Assembly (NCBI GenBank): GCA_005503085.1
Contig: SCOI01000010.1
Location: forward strand, 62,001-126,000
Direction of reading: 5' to 3'
Length of the DNA: 64,000 nt
Source of the DNA: Burkholderiales bacterium C2
GTDB lineage: Bacteria; Pseudomonadota; Gammaproteobacteria; Burkholderiales; Burkholderiaceae_C
Shown here: piece after piece, positions 17,595 to 26,414 of the stretch
Numbering within the stretch: position 1 is the stretch's first letter
Layout of the letters: each line of letters opens with the position of its first letter
Made by a program: the position numbers and the translations under genes
Notes under the pieces: generated by a model
Seen by the model: only the letters and a program-made list of their open reading frames with translations
The model's database searches: none
What the model was told of the DNA's origin: nothing

Positions 17595-17679
17595 GAAGTC
17601 TCCTGTGCAATCACGGGGAAACCATCGTAGCCGCGCCCCACCGCGCACCGCAATGCGGGTGAACAGCGACAATAGCGCG

Positions 17680-18111
17680 ATGTTTGCCCCCTCCCAAATC
17701 GAGGTGCGCCGCTTTTTCTGCGCCACCTACCGCAAGCTGCGCGAAGGCGCGCCGCTGATCCCGATGGAAGCCATTGCCGCGCAATGGATTGACGAGCACC
17801 CCGAGTACCACGCCGAGTTGGCCGACGAGGAAACCGCCGTCAACACCGTCTACACGGTGGAAGAGGGGCGCACCAACCCCTTTTTGCATCTCTCTATGCA
17901 CCTGACCATCACCGAGCAGCAGTCGATCGACCAGCCCACCGGCATCCGTCAGGCCATCGCGCTGCTGGCGGCCAAGCGCCAGTCGATGCACGAGGCCCAG
18001 CATGCCGCGATGGACTGCCTGGGCGAGATGATCTGGGCCTCGCAGCGCAGCGGCCTGCCGCCCGATGGCCATGCCTATCTGGAATGCGTACGCAAAAAAG
18101 CCACCTCTTGA
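17680..18111 (+). CDS. DUF1841 family protein
   Basis: A 143-residue protein of the DUF1841 family: MFAPSQIEVRRFF, LREGAPLIPMEAIAAQWIDEHPEYH, NPFLHLSMHLTITEQQSIDQP and HEAQHAAMDCLGEMIWASQR. Function unknown; the His-rich helices are conserved in the family. It diverges from the ParA-like gene with an 85-base gap and ends inside an intrinsic terminator. Confidence 0.9.
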   Translation: MFAPSQIEVRRFFCATYRKLREGAPLIPMEAIAAQWIDEHPEYHAELADEETAVNTVYTVEEGRTNPFLHLSMHLTITEQQSIDQPTGIRQAIALLAAKRQSMHEAQHAAMDCLGEMIWASQRSGLPPDGHAYLECVRKKATS

Positions 18112-18120
18112 GGTGGCTTT
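18097..18120. terminator. Bidirectional intrinsic terminator between DUF1841 gene and flgN
   Basis: A perfect ten-base-pair stem, 18097-18106 with 18111-18120, encloses a CTTG loop, with A's on one side and T's on the other. It overlaps the DUF1841 stop codon and serves both convergent genes. Confidence 0.88.
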
Positions 18121-18142
18121 GGCAGGCGGAGATGAACTCGGA

Positions 18143-18556
18143 TCAGGCCTGGTAGGACCCGCCGCCCAGCGACTTGCGCTCATTCTTGCCCAGCGCCGAG
18201 TACAGGCCGCTGGCCTCGCCGGGCATCAGCACATCGATGGCACGGTCCAGTGCGGCGGTGGCACGTGCCAGCGACTCGCGCTGCGCGGCGACCCGGCCGC
18301 CGGCCTGCACCAGACGATGACGCAGATTGGGCGGCACCTGGCCGCTGCGGGCGGCTTCGCTGAACATCGCGATCGCCTCGGCCAGGGCCTGGTGCAGCGC
18401 GCTGGCATGCAGCTCGATCGCCTGGCTGTCGCGCCGCAGCAAGGCCTCGCCCAGCAGATTCAGGCAGCCTTCGACGGCCAGCAGCGGCTGCTCCAGCGCC
18501 TGGCCCAAGGCCGCGTCTGGCAAGCTCGTCATTTCAGAAGTGGGCAAGGCGTGCAT
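18143..18556 (-). CDS. flgN: Flagellar export chaperone FlgN
   Basis: A 137-residue all-helical protein located after flgM in the order flgA-flgM-flgN. FlgN is known to bind the hook-filament junction proteins FlgK and FlgL and deliver them to the export gate. Sequence is only moderately family-like (LPDAALGQALEQPLLAVEGCLNLLGEALLRRD) and ends LYSALGKNERKSLGGGSYQA; the position supports the call. Start is uncertain: ATG at 18556 was used, an in-frame TTG at 18595 or ATG at 18532 are alternatives, and none has a good ribosome site. Confidence 0.8.
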   Translation of the reverse strand: MHALPTSEMTSLPDAALGQALEQPLLAVEGCLNLLGEALLRRDSQAIELHASALHQALAEAIAMFSEAARSGQVPPNLRHRLVQAGGRVAAQRESLARATAALDRAIDVLMPGEASGLYSALGKNERKSLGGGSYQA

Positions 18557-18632
18557 AGCGGTACCCGCCGCAAGGCGTTGATATTCGGTCAGCAAAAACA
18601 GTCAAACAGCGCCGGCTCGCGCCGGACACCGC

Positions 18633-18953
18633 TCAGTGAGGCGTCGCTCGGCTCAGCATTTCCTGGGCATTGGCAATCAATTTGTCGGCCACCGCCTCGG
18701 CATTGATGCCGAACTTGCCTTCGGTGATGGCCTGGGAAATCCGCCCGACCTTCTCGGCGTCGAAGCTGCCTTCCTCGGACACACCGGCGAGCAAGGCGCT
18801 GGCATTGCTTGACAAGGCGATCTTGGCGCTGGCCTCCGGCGTCTTGCCGCCGGCGGCTTCGGCCGTCTTGGCGCGGCCGGCGTCAGCGCCGGCGGGCCTG
18901 TCCGTCCCGGCCGTCACTGGCGCCATCGTTTCTGGGCTGTTACCGATTTTCAT
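18633..18953 (-). CDS. flgM: Anti-sigma-28 factor FlgM
   Basis: A 106-residue protein that holds FliA inactive until it is exported through the completed hook. The N-terminal half is low-complexity and disordered. The C-terminal FliA-binding part reads IALSSNASALLAGVSEEGSFDAEKVGRISQAITEGKFGINAEAVADKLI, matching the family. The ATG at 18953 follows GGAGAG; an in-frame ATG four codons earlier lies within that ribosome site. A FliA-type promoter lies upstream at 19005-19031, giving the known feedback in which FliA drives its own inhibitor. Confidence 0.93.
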   Translation of the reverse strand: MKIGNSPETMAPVTAGTDRPAGADAGRAKTAEAAGGKTPEASAKIALSSNASALLAGVSEEGSFDAEKVGRISQAITEGKFGINAEAVADKLIANAQEMLSRATPH

Positions 18954-19004
18954 GCTGCTCTCCATAGCTCAGGGCATTGCCCGAAGCTGTCCAGGTTTTT
19001 CGGT

Positions 19005-19031
19005 GTATCGACCCTTCCCGGCGGGACTTTA
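19005..19031 (-). promoter_or_regulatory. FliA (sigma-28) promoter of flgM-flgN
   Basis: On the minus strand, TAAAGTCC (19031-19024), an 11-base spacer and GTCGATAC (19012-19005). The known FliA consensus is TAAAGTTT, 11 bases, GCCGATAA. Twelve of 16 consensus positions match with exact spacing, and it lies 52 bases before the flgM start. Confidence 0.85.
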
Positions 19032-19076
19032 GGACTATCGCGAAACTGCGGGGCCAAACGCCCCCCTGTGCCTGCC

Positions 19077-19823
19077 TCATAGCAGCACCTCCACACGACG
19101 CTCACCGACGGCGCGGCCGGTCACGGTACGGCCATTCTCGAAACGAATCCTGACATCCTGGCCTTCCAGGCCCGGCTCCATGGCCTGGCCTTCGCTGGCT
19201 ATCGCATAGCCGGCACCGCTGGCCAGCACCTGCACGCGCTCGCCGGCGGCAAACCAGCGCCGCTGTTTCAGATCCGTGCTGCGCACCGCCTCACCGACCA
19301 CCAGGGGTCGTTGCAGGCTGCGCCCGTCGAGCAGGCTGGCGTCGGTGAAGACCTGGCCGGACTCGGCAGCTATATCAATGTCGGCCACTTGCAGCTGGGC
19401 TTGAGACAAGACGGTGCCGGCCGGCAAGGCGGTGGTGGCCACCAGCACCCGGGCATAGACCTGCACCTGCACCGGCAGGCTGACATTCCAGCGCGCCTGG
19501 CCATCGACACAGCGCAGGCCGATGCGGCTGCGCCCCCACATCTTCATGCCGCTGGGCAGATAGGGCTGGACCTGGGCGCAGGGCGCCAGCCGCAGCCGCG
19601 CATCGAGCTGGCCCAGCTGCACCTCGATGCGCGCCTCGGGCGGCGCGCCGGCCTGGGCACCGGCCAGCGCCAGCGCCTGGACCCGGCTCAGCAGCTCGGG
19701 GCTCAGGCTGGACGGCGTCTGCGCCGCCCCGCCCGTCGCCGCCAGGCACAGCGCAAGCCCGGCGCCGAGGGCGCGGATGCGGCTGGCCACGAGGGCAGCG
19801 TGAAGGCAGGCTTGTTGGAGCAT
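19077..19823 (-). CDS. flgA: Flagellar P-ring assembly chaperone FlgA
   Basis: A 248-residue periplasmic protein with a signal peptide (LGAGLALCLAATGGAAQ) that assists FlgI polymerisation into the P-ring. Family features are the SAF-like domain with TTALPAGTVLSQAQLQVADID, then SLQRPLVVGEAVRSTDLKQRRWFAAGERVQVLASG, and a C-terminal GQDVRIRFENGRTVTGRAV. Divergent from flgB, as in most proteobacterial flg clusters. The ATG at 19823 places the signal peptide about 20 residues in. Confidence 0.93.
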   Translation of the reverse strand: MLQQACLHAALVASRIRALGAGLALCLAATGGAAQTPSSLSPELLSRVQALALAGAQAGAPPEARIEVQLGQLDARLRLAPCAQVQPYLPSGMKMWGRSRIGLRCVDGQARWNVSLPVQVQVYARVLVATTALPAGTVLSQAQLQVADIDIAAESGQVFTDASLLDGRSLQRPLVVGEAVRSTDLKQRRWFAAGERVQVLASGAGYAIASEGQAMEPGLEGQDVRIRFENGRTVTGRAVGERRVEVLL

Positions 19824-19960
19824 GGGGCGACTGTAGGCCCGAGCCGCCGACTCCTGAGGGTCGAAATGCGCAGCAAAGCCCGTTCTATTCCCGCTAATGT
19901 TTTTCGACCTGCCCAACACAATCCATCTCAACTGCCCGGACTGCCACCGAGGTCCCCATC

Positions 19961-20374
19961 ATGATCAACCGACTGACCGACACGCTGAACTTCCAGACCC
20001 AGGCCCTGAGCCTGCGCTCGGAGCGCCAGCGCCAGCTCGCCAGCAACATCGCCAATGCCGACACCCCGGGCTACCAGGCCCGGGACATGGACTTTGCGCG
20101 GGCGCTGCGCGAAGCGACCGGCTCCAGCGCGGTGCCCGGCGCGATGGCGACCACCAGCAAGAGTCATATGGCACCGCTGGCCGGCGCCCGCGCCGACAGC
20201 AACAAGCTCTACTCCACGGCCGCCCAGACCAATCTGGACAGCAACTCGGTCGACATGGACCGCGAACGCGCCAACTTCGCCGACAACGCGGTGAAGTACG
20301 AGGCCACGCTGCGCTTCATCAATGGCAGCGTGCGCACCACGATGGACGCGATGAAGTCGCACAACGCGGCCTGA
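19961..20374 (+). CDS. flgB: Flagellar proximal rod protein FlgB
   Basis: A 137-residue rod subunit. The N-terminus carries the rod/hook signature RSERQRQLASNIANADTPGYQARDMDFA, and the C-terminus is the short helical polymerisation segment (NAVKYEATLRFINGSVRTTMDAM). First gene of flgBCDEFGHIJKL. The 137-base gap to the divergent flgA must hold the operon promoters; no sigma-54 or FliA box was found there, consistent with FlhDC control, but no FlhDC site was identified by eye. Confidence 0.95.
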   Translation: MINRLTDTLNFQTQALSLRSERQRQLASNIANADTPGYQARDMDFARALREATGSSAVPGAMATTSKSHMAPLAGARADSNKLYSTAAQTNLDSNSVDMDRERANFADNAVKYEATLRFINGSVRTTMDAMKSHNAA

Positions 20375-20390
20375 TCCGCAGGAGAAGCCC

Positions 20391-20807
20391 ATGTCGATGT
20401 TCCAGATCTTCAGCGTCTCAGGCAGCGCGGTCAGCGCGCAAAGCCAGCGCCTCAACATCGTCGCCAGCAATCTGGCCAATGCCGACACCGTGGCCGGCCC
20501 CGACGGCCAGGCCTACAAGGCGCGCCAGGTGGTGTTCCAGACCGCGCTGATGGGTGCCGGCGAGAACCTCGGCGCCGCCGGCGTGCGGGTGGCCCAGATC
20601 AGCGAAGACCAGACCGAGGGCCGGCGCGTGCACGACCCCAAGCACCCCAAGGCCGACGCCGAGGGCTATGTGACCTACAGCAATGTCAACACGGTGGAAG
20701 AGATGGTCAACATGATCTCGGCCTCGCGTTCCTATCAAAACAATATCGAGGTGATGAGCACGGCCAAGAGCCTGCTGCTCAAGACCTTGCAACTGGGCCA
20801 GGGCTGA
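20391..20807 (+). CDS. flgC: Flagellar proximal rod protein FlgC
   Basis: A 138-residue rod subunit. It begins MSMFQIFSVSGSAVSAQSQRLNIVASNLANADT, the family N-terminus, and ends with the coiled segment MVNMISASRSYQNNIEVMSTAKSLLLKTLQLGQ. The mid-section HPKADAEGYVTYSNVN is characteristic of FlgC. It is 16 bases after flgB, with a GGAG ribosome site before the ATG. Confidence 0.96.
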   Translation: MSMFQIFSVSGSAVSAQSQRLNIVASNLANADTVAGPDGQAYKARQVVFQTALMGAGENLGAAGVRVAQISEDQTEGRRVHDPKHPKADAEGYVTYSNVNTVEEMVNMISASRSYQNNIEVMSTAKSLLLKTLQLGQG

Positions 20808-20829
20808 GCCCGGGCCGGGAGGACTCCTG

Positions 20830-21486
20830 ATGGACGTCGCAACGCTCAACAAGCTCAACGGTGGCAGCGGTACCGCCTCGGCCACCAAGAACGCGGCCGA
20901 TACCCAGGACCGCTTCCTGAAGCTGCTGGTCGCGCAGATGCAGAACCAGGACCCGATGAACCCGATGGACAACGCCCAGGTGACCAGCCAGATGGCGCAG
21001 ATCCAGACGGTCACCGGCGTGCAGGGCCTGAACACCACGATCCAGGGCCTGAGCTCGCAGTTCACCCAGCTGCAGGCGCTGCAATCGGTGGCCCTGGTCG
21101 GCCACGATGTGGCGCTGGCCAGCAACAATCTGGTGATCAACAAATCCGCCGACGGCGTCGCCACCGGCAAGGGCTCCTACGACCTGACCGGCGCCGCCGA
21201 CAAGGTCAAGCTCGAGGTGCTGAGCCCGGCCGGCCTGGTGGTCGACACGGTGGAGCTCGGCGCCCAGAGCGCCGGCCTGCACAAATTCAGCTGGCCGGCC
21301 GACAAGGCGGTGGGTTACGACAGCCTGAATTTCCGCATCACCGCCAACCGCGGCACGGCCCAGGTCGCCTCGACGCCCTACGCCACCGACAAGGTGGTCG
21401 CCGTCAGCACCAATGGCACCAAGCTGCAGGTCAAGCTCGAAGGCATGGGCATCGTCGACTACAGCCTGATCAAGATGGTCGACTGA
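20830..21486 (+). CDS. flgD: Flagellar hook cap (assembly) protein FlgD
   Basis: A 218-residue scaffold that caps the growing hook and is discarded when it is complete. The conserved N-terminal region is QDRFLKLLVAQMQNQDPMNPMDNAQVTSQMAQIQTV. The C-terminal part is a FlgD Ig-like/tudor module (LEVLSPAGLVVDTVELGAQSAGLHKFSWP). Preceded by a GGGAGGA ribosome site. Length is normal. Confidence 0.95.
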   Translation: MDVATLNKLNGGSGTASATKNAADTQDRFLKLLVAQMQNQDPMNPMDNAQVTSQMAQIQTVTGVQGLNTTIQGLSSQFTQLQALQSVALVGHDVALASNNLVINKSADGVATGKGSYDLTGAADKVKLEVLSPAGLVVDTVELGAQSAGLHKFSWPADKAVGYDSLNFRITANRGTAQVASTPYATDKVVAVSTNGTKLQVKLEGMGIVDYSLIKMVD

Positions 21487-21536
21487 CGACCGCCCCCTCC
21501 CGATACCGATACCGCACAGTTTCAAGGACAAGCATC

Positions 21537-22910
21537 ATGGGCTTCCAACAAGGTCTCTCCGGTCTGAATGCCTCGAGCAAGAACCTCGATGTCATCGGCA
21601 ACAACATCGCCAATGCCAACACCTATGGCACCAAGTCCTCGCGGGCCGAGTTCTCCGATATGTATGCCACCGCGCTCAACGGTGCCGGCGCCAACAATGT
21701 GGGCATCGGCGTGCAGTTGGCGGCTGTGGCCCAGCAGTTCACCCAGGGCAATATCTCGATCACCGAGAACCCGATGGACCTGGCAATCAACGGCGGCGGC
21801 TTCTTCCAGCTCAGCGACGGCAAGAGCCCGGTGGTCTACAGCCGCAACGGCCAGTTCAAGGTCGACCGCGAAGGCTTCATCGTCAACAACGACAAGCTCA
21901 AGCTGCTCGGCTACCCGGCCGACGGCACCGGCGTGATCCAGCCGGGCCTGGCCCAGCCGCTGCAGCTGCCCACCAAGGGCATCGAGCCGCAGACCACGGC
22001 CAATATCAAGATGGAGTTCAACCTGGACTCGCGCGCCAAGCCGACCGCGCCCTACACCCTGTCCGACCCGCTGGACCCGAACTCCAAGGTCGACGGCCTG
22101 GGCATCAAGCTCAAGGACCCGACCACCTACAACAACGCCACCTCGCTGACCGTCTATGACCAGAAGGGCCAACCGGTCGCGGTGACGCTGTACTACCAGC
22201 GCGCCCACAACCCCGACGCCAGCGGCAACACGGTCTGGAACGTCTACGTGACGGCCAATGGCGAGCCGGTCAGCGTCGCCGCCGATGGCTCCGACATCAC
22301 CGCCCCGGACAAGAACGAGCCGCCGCTGCCCTACGCCCAGCTGACCTTCCCGCCGACCGGCGGCAGCCCGGTGTTCCCGCCGCCCGGCACCCTGCTGGAC
22401 CTGCGCATCCCGGCCGGCACCAACTCGGCCGGCGCGCCGACCCTGCCCATCCCCTTCGACCCCGCCGGTCCGGCGATCCGCTTCGATGTGCTGGGCGCCA
22501 CCGAGAACGGCTCCAGCTTCGCCGTCACCGATCTGACCCAGGACGGTTATGCGCCGGGCCAGCTGACCGGCATCGTGGTCGAGGAAACCGGCGTCGTCAC
22601 GGCCCGCTACTCGAACGGCGAATCCAAGCCGGCCGGCCAGCTGGAGTTGGCCAACTTCCGCAATATGCAGGGCTTGCAGCCGCTGGGCGGCAATATCTGG
22701 GCCCGCACCAACACCTCGGGCGACCCGGTGGTGGGCACACCCGGCGACGGCAATATGGGCGCGCTGCAGCCCGGCGCGCTGGAGGAGTCGAATGTGGACC
22801 TGACCGCCGAGCTGGTGAATATGGTGACCGCGCAGCGCACCTACCAGGCCAATGCCCAGACCATCAAGACCCAGGACCAGGTGCTGCAGACCCTGGTCAA
22901 CCTGCGCTAA
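21537..22910 (+). CDS. flgE: Flagellar hook protein FlgE
   Basis: A 457-residue hook subunit. It begins MGFQQGLSGLNASSKNLDVIGNNIANANTYG and ends ALEESNVDLTAELVNMVTAQRTYQANAQTIKTQDQVLQTLVNLR, the canonical terminal helices. The central part (VYSRNGQFKVDREGFIVNNDKLKLLGYPADG and a Pro/Asn-rich domain near residues 225-320) forms the exposed hook surface and is the most variable. Confidence 0.97.
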   Translation: MGFQQGLSGLNASSKNLDVIGNNIANANTYGTKSSRAEFSDMYATALNGAGANNVGIGVQLAAVAQQFTQGNISITENPMDLAINGGGFFQLSDGKSPVVYSRNGQFKVDREGFIVNNDKLKLLGYPADGTGVIQPGLAQPLQLPTKGIEPQTTANIKMEFNLDSRAKPTAPYTLSDPLDPNSKVDGLGIKLKDPTTYNNATSLTVYDQKGQPVAVTLYYQRAHNPDASGNTVWNVYVTANGEPVSVAADGSDITAPDKNEPPLPYAQLTFPPTGGSPVFPPPGTLLDLRIPAGTNSAGAPTLPIPFDPAGPAIRFDVLGATENGSSFAVTDLTQDGYAPGQLTGIVVEETGVVTARYSNGESKPAGQLELANFRNMQGLQPLGGNIWARTNTSGDPVVGTPGDGNMGALQPGALEESNVDLTAELVNMVTAQRTYQANAQTIKTQDQVLQTLVNLR

Positions 22911-22941
22911 GCCCCGACTACCCCCCGACTGAGGCCCGACC

Positions 22942-23670
22942 ATGGACCGCATGATTTACCTGTCGATGGCCGGCGCGAAGGCGTCGATGCAGCGCCAGGA
23001 TGTGCTGGCCAACAATCTGGCCAATGTCTCGACCAATGGCTTTCGCGCCGAGCTGCAGGCCTTCCGCGCCGTGCCGGTGCGCGGCGACGGCGCCAGCACC
23101 CGCGCCTACGCGCTGGAAACCACGATAGGCCACAGCGACCAGCCCGGCGTCATCAACACCACCGGCCGCAATCTGGACGTGGCGATGCAGGGCAATGCCT
23201 GGCTGGCCGTGCAGGGCCTGGACGGCACCGAGGCCTACACCCGGGCCGGCGCCATCGATGTCAATGCCGAAGGCCTGCTGGTGCTGCGCAACGGCCTGCA
23301 GGTGCTCGGCGACGGCGGGCCCATCACGGTGCCGCCCGACAGCGAGGTCCATGTGGGCGGCGACGGCACCGTCACCGCCAAGCTGCCGACCGGCAACCCG
23401 ATCAATATCGGCCGGCTCAAGCTGGTCACGCCCGAGGCGCCGCTGACGCGCGGCAGCGACGGCCTGTTCCGCGCCGCCGACGGCGACCTGCCGGCCGACC
23501 CGAATGCCCGGCTGCAGGACGGCGCGCTGGAAGGCAGCAATGTCAGCCCGGTCGAGACCATGGTCAGCATGATCGCTGCGGCCCGCCAGTTCGAGCAGCA
23601 GATGAAGCTCTTGCAGATCGCCCAGACCCAGGGCCAGCAATCCGCCAAGCTGCTTGGCACGACTCAATAA
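22942..23670 (+). CDS. flgF: Flagellar proximal rod protein FlgF
   Basis: A 242-residue rod subunit. [46 protein letters not shown] is the FlgF-specific start, separating it from FlgG. The end [33 protein letters not shown] is the shared rod motif. It sits 31 bases after flgE and 11 before flgG. Confidence 0.96.
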   Translation: MDRMIYLSMAGAKASMQRQDVLANNLANVSTNGFRAELQAFRAVPVRGDGASTRAYALETTIGHSDQPGVINTTGRNLDVAMQGNAWLAVQGLDGTEAYTRAGAIDVNAEGLLVLRNGLQVLGDGGPITVPPDSEVHVGGDGTVTAKLPTGNPINIGRLKLVTPEAPLTRGSDGLFRAADGDLPADPNARLQDGALEGSNVSPVETMVSMIAAARQFEQQMKLLQIAQTQGQQSAKLLGTTQ

Positions 23671-23681
23671 GGACGCGCGCC

Positions 23682-24464
23682 ATGATCCGCTCACTCTGGA
23701 TTGCCAAGACCGGGATGGAAGCCCAGCAAATGCAGCTGGACACCATCTCGCACAACCTCTCCAACGTCGCCACCAACGGCTTCAAGCGCTCGCATGCGGT
23801 GTTCGAGGATCTGATCTATCAGAACCTGCGCCAGACCGGCGCCAACACCACCGAGCAGACCGTGTTGCCAACGGGCCTGCAGGTCGGCCTGGGCGTGCGC
23901 CCGGTGGCCACCTCGCGCAACTTCAGCCAGGGCAATCTGCAGCAGACCAGCAACAACCTGGACCTGGCGATCAAGGGCAACGGCTTCTTCCAGATCCAGA
24001 TGCCCGACGGCACGACCAACTACACCCGCGACGGCAGCTTCCAGCTCGACGCCAACGGCCAGATCGTCACCAACAACGGCTACACGGTGCTGCCCGGCAT
24101 CACCGTGCCCAACAACGCCCAGACCCTGACCATCGGCCAGGACGGCACCGTCAGCGTCACGGTGCCGGGCAATCCGCTGCCGCAAACCCTGGGGCAGATC
24201 CAGGTGGCCAATTTCGTCAATCCGGCCGGCCTGGATCCCAAGGGCCAGAACCTGTTCGCCGAAACCGCCTCCTCCGGCACGCCCAATGCCGGCGCCCCCA
24301 ATGCCAACGGCCTGGGCGCGCTGCAGCAGGGTTTTGTTGAAACCTCCAATGTCAATGTGGTGGAGGAGCTGGTGCAGATGATCCAGACCCAGCGCGCCTA
24401 CGAGCTGAACTCCAAGGCGGTGCAGACCTCGGATCAGATGCTGCAAAAGCTCACCCAGATCTAA
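23682..24464 (+). CDS. flgG: Flagellar distal rod protein FlgG
   Basis: A 260-residue distal rod subunit. It begins [44 protein letters not shown], then [25 protein letters not shown] and ends [34 protein letters not shown]. Length is exactly the family norm of about 260. Translation starts 11 bases after flgF. Confidence 0.97.
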   Translation: MIRSLWIAKTGMEAQQMQLDTISHNLSNVATNGFKRSHAVFEDLIYQNLRQTGANTTEQTVLPTGLQVGLGVRPVATSRNFSQGNLQQTSNNLDLAIKGNGFFQIQMPDGTTNYTRDGSFQLDANGQIVTNNGYTVLPGITVPNNAQTLTIGQDGTVSVTVPGNPLPQTLGQIQVANFVNPAGLDPKGQNLFAETASSGTPNAGAPNANGLGALQQGFVETSNVNVVEELVQMIQTQRAYELNSKAVQTSDQMLQKLTQI

Positions 24465-24481
24465 GGCCCGGGAGATCCATC

Positions 24482-25162
24482 ATGCGCACGCCATTGATCC
24501 CGCCGATCTCTTCGCTGGCCATCGCCCTGCTGCTGGGCGGTTGTGCCAACCTGCAACAACCCCGCGTCGAGCTGCAAAGCACCCCGGTGGTGCAGCTGCC
24601 GCTGCTGCCGCCCGCTGCGGCGGCCAATGGCGCGATCTACCAGTCGGCCAGCTACCGCCCGCTGTTCGAGGACCACCGCGCCCGCCTGGTCGGCGACACG
24701 GTCACGATACAGATCGTCGAGCGCATCAGCGCCAGCCAGAGCTCCAGCAGCGCGTTGGACAAGAGCGGCAGCCTGGCCGGCAGCGTCACCGCCCTGCCCG
24801 GCGTCAGCCCGAGCTCCTTCGGTCGCGCCTCGGTCGGCGCCAGCTCGGCCAACACCTCGGCCGGCAAAGGCAGCAACCAGAACACCAATGAATTCAGCGG
24901 CAGCATCACGGCCGTGGTCACCGGCGTGCTGCCCAACGGCCACCTGATGATCACCGGCGAGAAGCAGATCGGCGTCAACAACAACGTCGACGTGCTGCGT
25001 TTTTCCGGCCAGGTCGACCCGCGCGCCATCCAGCAGGGCAATAGCGTGTCCTCGGCGGCGGTGGCCAATGTGCGCATCGAGCAGCGCGGCCGGGGTGCGA
25101 CCGATCAAGCGCACGGAATAGGCTGGTTGTCACGCTTCTTTTTAAGCCTTTCACCGACTTAA
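24482..25162 (+). CDS. flgH: Flagellar L-ring lipoprotein FlgH
   Basis: A 226-residue outer-membrane lipoprotein forming the L-ring. The lipobox is LLGGC with the acylated Cys21. The mature part shows YRPLFEDHRARLVGDTVTIQIVERISAS, TAVVTGVLPNGHLMITGEKQIGVN and DPRAIQQGNSVSSAAVANVRIE, all FlgH signatures. The end is slightly divergent (GIGWLSRFFLSLSPT). A hairpin and a possible promoter-like motif lie between this gene and flgI. Confidence 0.95.
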   Translation: MRTPLIPPISSLAIALLLGGCANLQQPRVELQSTPVVQLPLLPPAAAANGAIYQSASYRPLFEDHRARLVGDTVTIQIVERISASQSSSSALDKSGSLAGSVTALPGVSPSSFGRASVGASSANTSAGKGSNQNTNEFSGSITAVVTGVLPNGHLMITGEKQIGVNNNVDVLRFSGQVDPRAIQQGNSVSSAAVANVRIEQRGRGATDQAHGIGWLSRFFLSLSPT

Positions 25163-25175
25163 GTTTGCCCAGAAT

Positions 25176-25202
25176 CGGTCGCATAAGTCTTTGATGCGAC
25201 CG
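25176..25202 (+). promoter_or_regulatory. Hairpin covering the ribosome-binding region of flgI
   Basis: A perfect nine-base-pair inverted repeat (25176-25184 with 25194-25202, nine-base loop) ends two bases before the flgI ATG at 25205. No purine-rich ribosome site is visible between it and the ATG. Overlapping its left part, TTAAGTTT (25159-25166) is followed 12 bases later by TCGCATAA, a weak FliA-promoter look-alike. A regulatory role is inferred. Confidence 0.5.
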
Positions 25203-25204
25203 CC

Positions 25205-26332
25205 ATGCAAACCCTCCTCCTGAACCCCTTCAAGCCGCTGCTCGCGCTGCTGCCATTACTGATGGCTGCGCTGCTGAGCGGCCCGGCCGAGGCGGCCCGC
25301 ATCAAGGAAGTGGCCGCCGTGGCCGGCGTGCGCAGCAATCCATTGAGTGGCTACGGGCTTGTCGTCGGTCTGGACGGCACCGGCGACCAGACCACCCAAG
25401 CCCCCTTCACCGGCCAGAGCCTGGCCGCGATGCTGCAGCAGTTCGGCGTGATGCTGCCGCCGGGCGTGACCATGCAGCCCCGCAACATCGCCGCCGTGAT
25501 GGTCACCACCCAGCTGCCGGCCTTTGCCCAGCCGGGCCAGCCGCTGGACATCGCGGTCTCCTCGATCGGCAATGCCAAGAGCCTGCGCGGCGGCACGCTG
25601 ATCGCCACGCCCTTGCGCGGCGCCGATGGCCAGGTCTACGCGATCGCCCAGGGCAATCTGGTGGTCGGCGGCGCCGGCGCCTCGGCCGGCGGCTCCAAGG
25701 TGCAGATCAATCATCTGAGTGCCGGCCGCATCCCGGGCGGCGCCCTGGTCGAGCGTTCGGTGCCGACCGCGTTGCAGACCGGCGACTTCATCCAGCTCGA
25801 CCTGAACGCGATCGACTACACCACCGCCCGCGCGGTGGCCGCCGCAATCAACCGCGCCAAGGGCCCGGGCACCGCCCAGGCCCTGGACGGCCGGGTCGTG
25901 CGCGTGCGCGCCCCCAGCAATCCGGATGAGCGCGTCAGCTTCCTGGCCGATATGGAAAACCTGCCGCTGGATCTGGCCGTGCCGGCCGCCCGCGTCGTCA
26001 TCAATGCCCGCACCGGTTCGGTCGTGATGAACCAGGCCGTCACGCTGGCCGCCTGTGCGGTGGCCCATGGCAATCTGTCGGTCACGATCAGCTCGACCCC
26101 AGTGATCAGCCAGCCCAACGCCCTGTCGGGCGGCCAGACCGTGGTGGCCCAGAAGACCGATATCGCGATCAACCAGGCCCCCGGCGCGCTGATTCAGCTG
26201 CCGGCCGGGGCCCAGCTGTCCGAGGTGGTGAAGGCGCTGAACGCGCTGGGCGCCACGCCCCAGGATCTGCTGGCGATTTTGCAAGCGATGAAGAGCGCCG
26301 GCGCGATCACCGCCGAGCTGGAGGTGATTTAA
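25205..26332 (+). CDS. flgI: Flagellar P-ring protein FlgI
   Basis: A 375-residue periplasmic protein forming the P-ring bushing in peptidoglycan. A signal peptide (LLALLPLLMAALLSGPAEA) precedes ARIKEVAAVAGVRSNPLSGYGLVVGLDGTGDQT, the strongly conserved FlgI start. NIAAVMVTTQLPAFAQPGQ, IDVAVSSIGNAKSLRGG-like sequence (here LDIAVSSIGNAKSLRGG), VVINARTGSVVMN and the C-terminal LQAMKSAGAITAELEVI complete the match. Its chaperone FlgA is encoded upstream. Confidence 0.97.
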   Translation: MQTLLLNPFKPLLALLPLLMAALLSGPAEAARIKEVAAVAGVRSNPLSGYGLVVGLDGTGDQTTQAPFTGQSLAAMLQQFGVMLPPGVTMQPRNIAAVMVTTQLPAFAQPGQPLDIAVSSIGNAKSLRGGTLIATPLRGADGQVYAIAQGNLVVGGAGASAGGSKVQINHLSAGRIPGGALVERSVPTALQTGDFIQLDLNAIDYTTARAVAAAINRAKGPGTAQALDGRVVRVRAPSNPDERVSFLADMENLPLDLAVPAARVVINARTGSVVMNQAVTLAACAVAHGNLSVTISSTPVISQPNALSGGQTVVAQKTDIAINQAPGALIQLPAGAQLSEVVKALNALGATPQDLLAILQAMKSAGAITAELEVI

Positions 26333-26336
26333 ATGT

Positions 26337-26412
26337 TGTACCCCCACGTTCACTTCGTTCTCTGCCCCCTGAGGGGGCGTTCAGCGCCCTTCGGGCGGCC
26401 GGGCGGGCGCTG
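26337..26412. repeat. G+C-rich hairpin repeat between flgI and flgJ
   Basis: The whole flgI-flgJ gap is filled by ACCCCCACGTTCACTTCG-type sequence followed by two inverted repeats: GCCCCC/GGGGGC (26364-26369 with 26373-26378) and CAGCGCCC/GGGCGCTG (26382-26389 with 26405-26412). From memory, very similar ACCCCCACGCTCACTTCG elements recur in intergenic gaps of Comamonadaceae-like genomes, so this is probably a dispersed repeat. The last arm ends two bases before the flgJ ATG. Confidence 0.65.
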
Positions 26413-26414
26413 AG

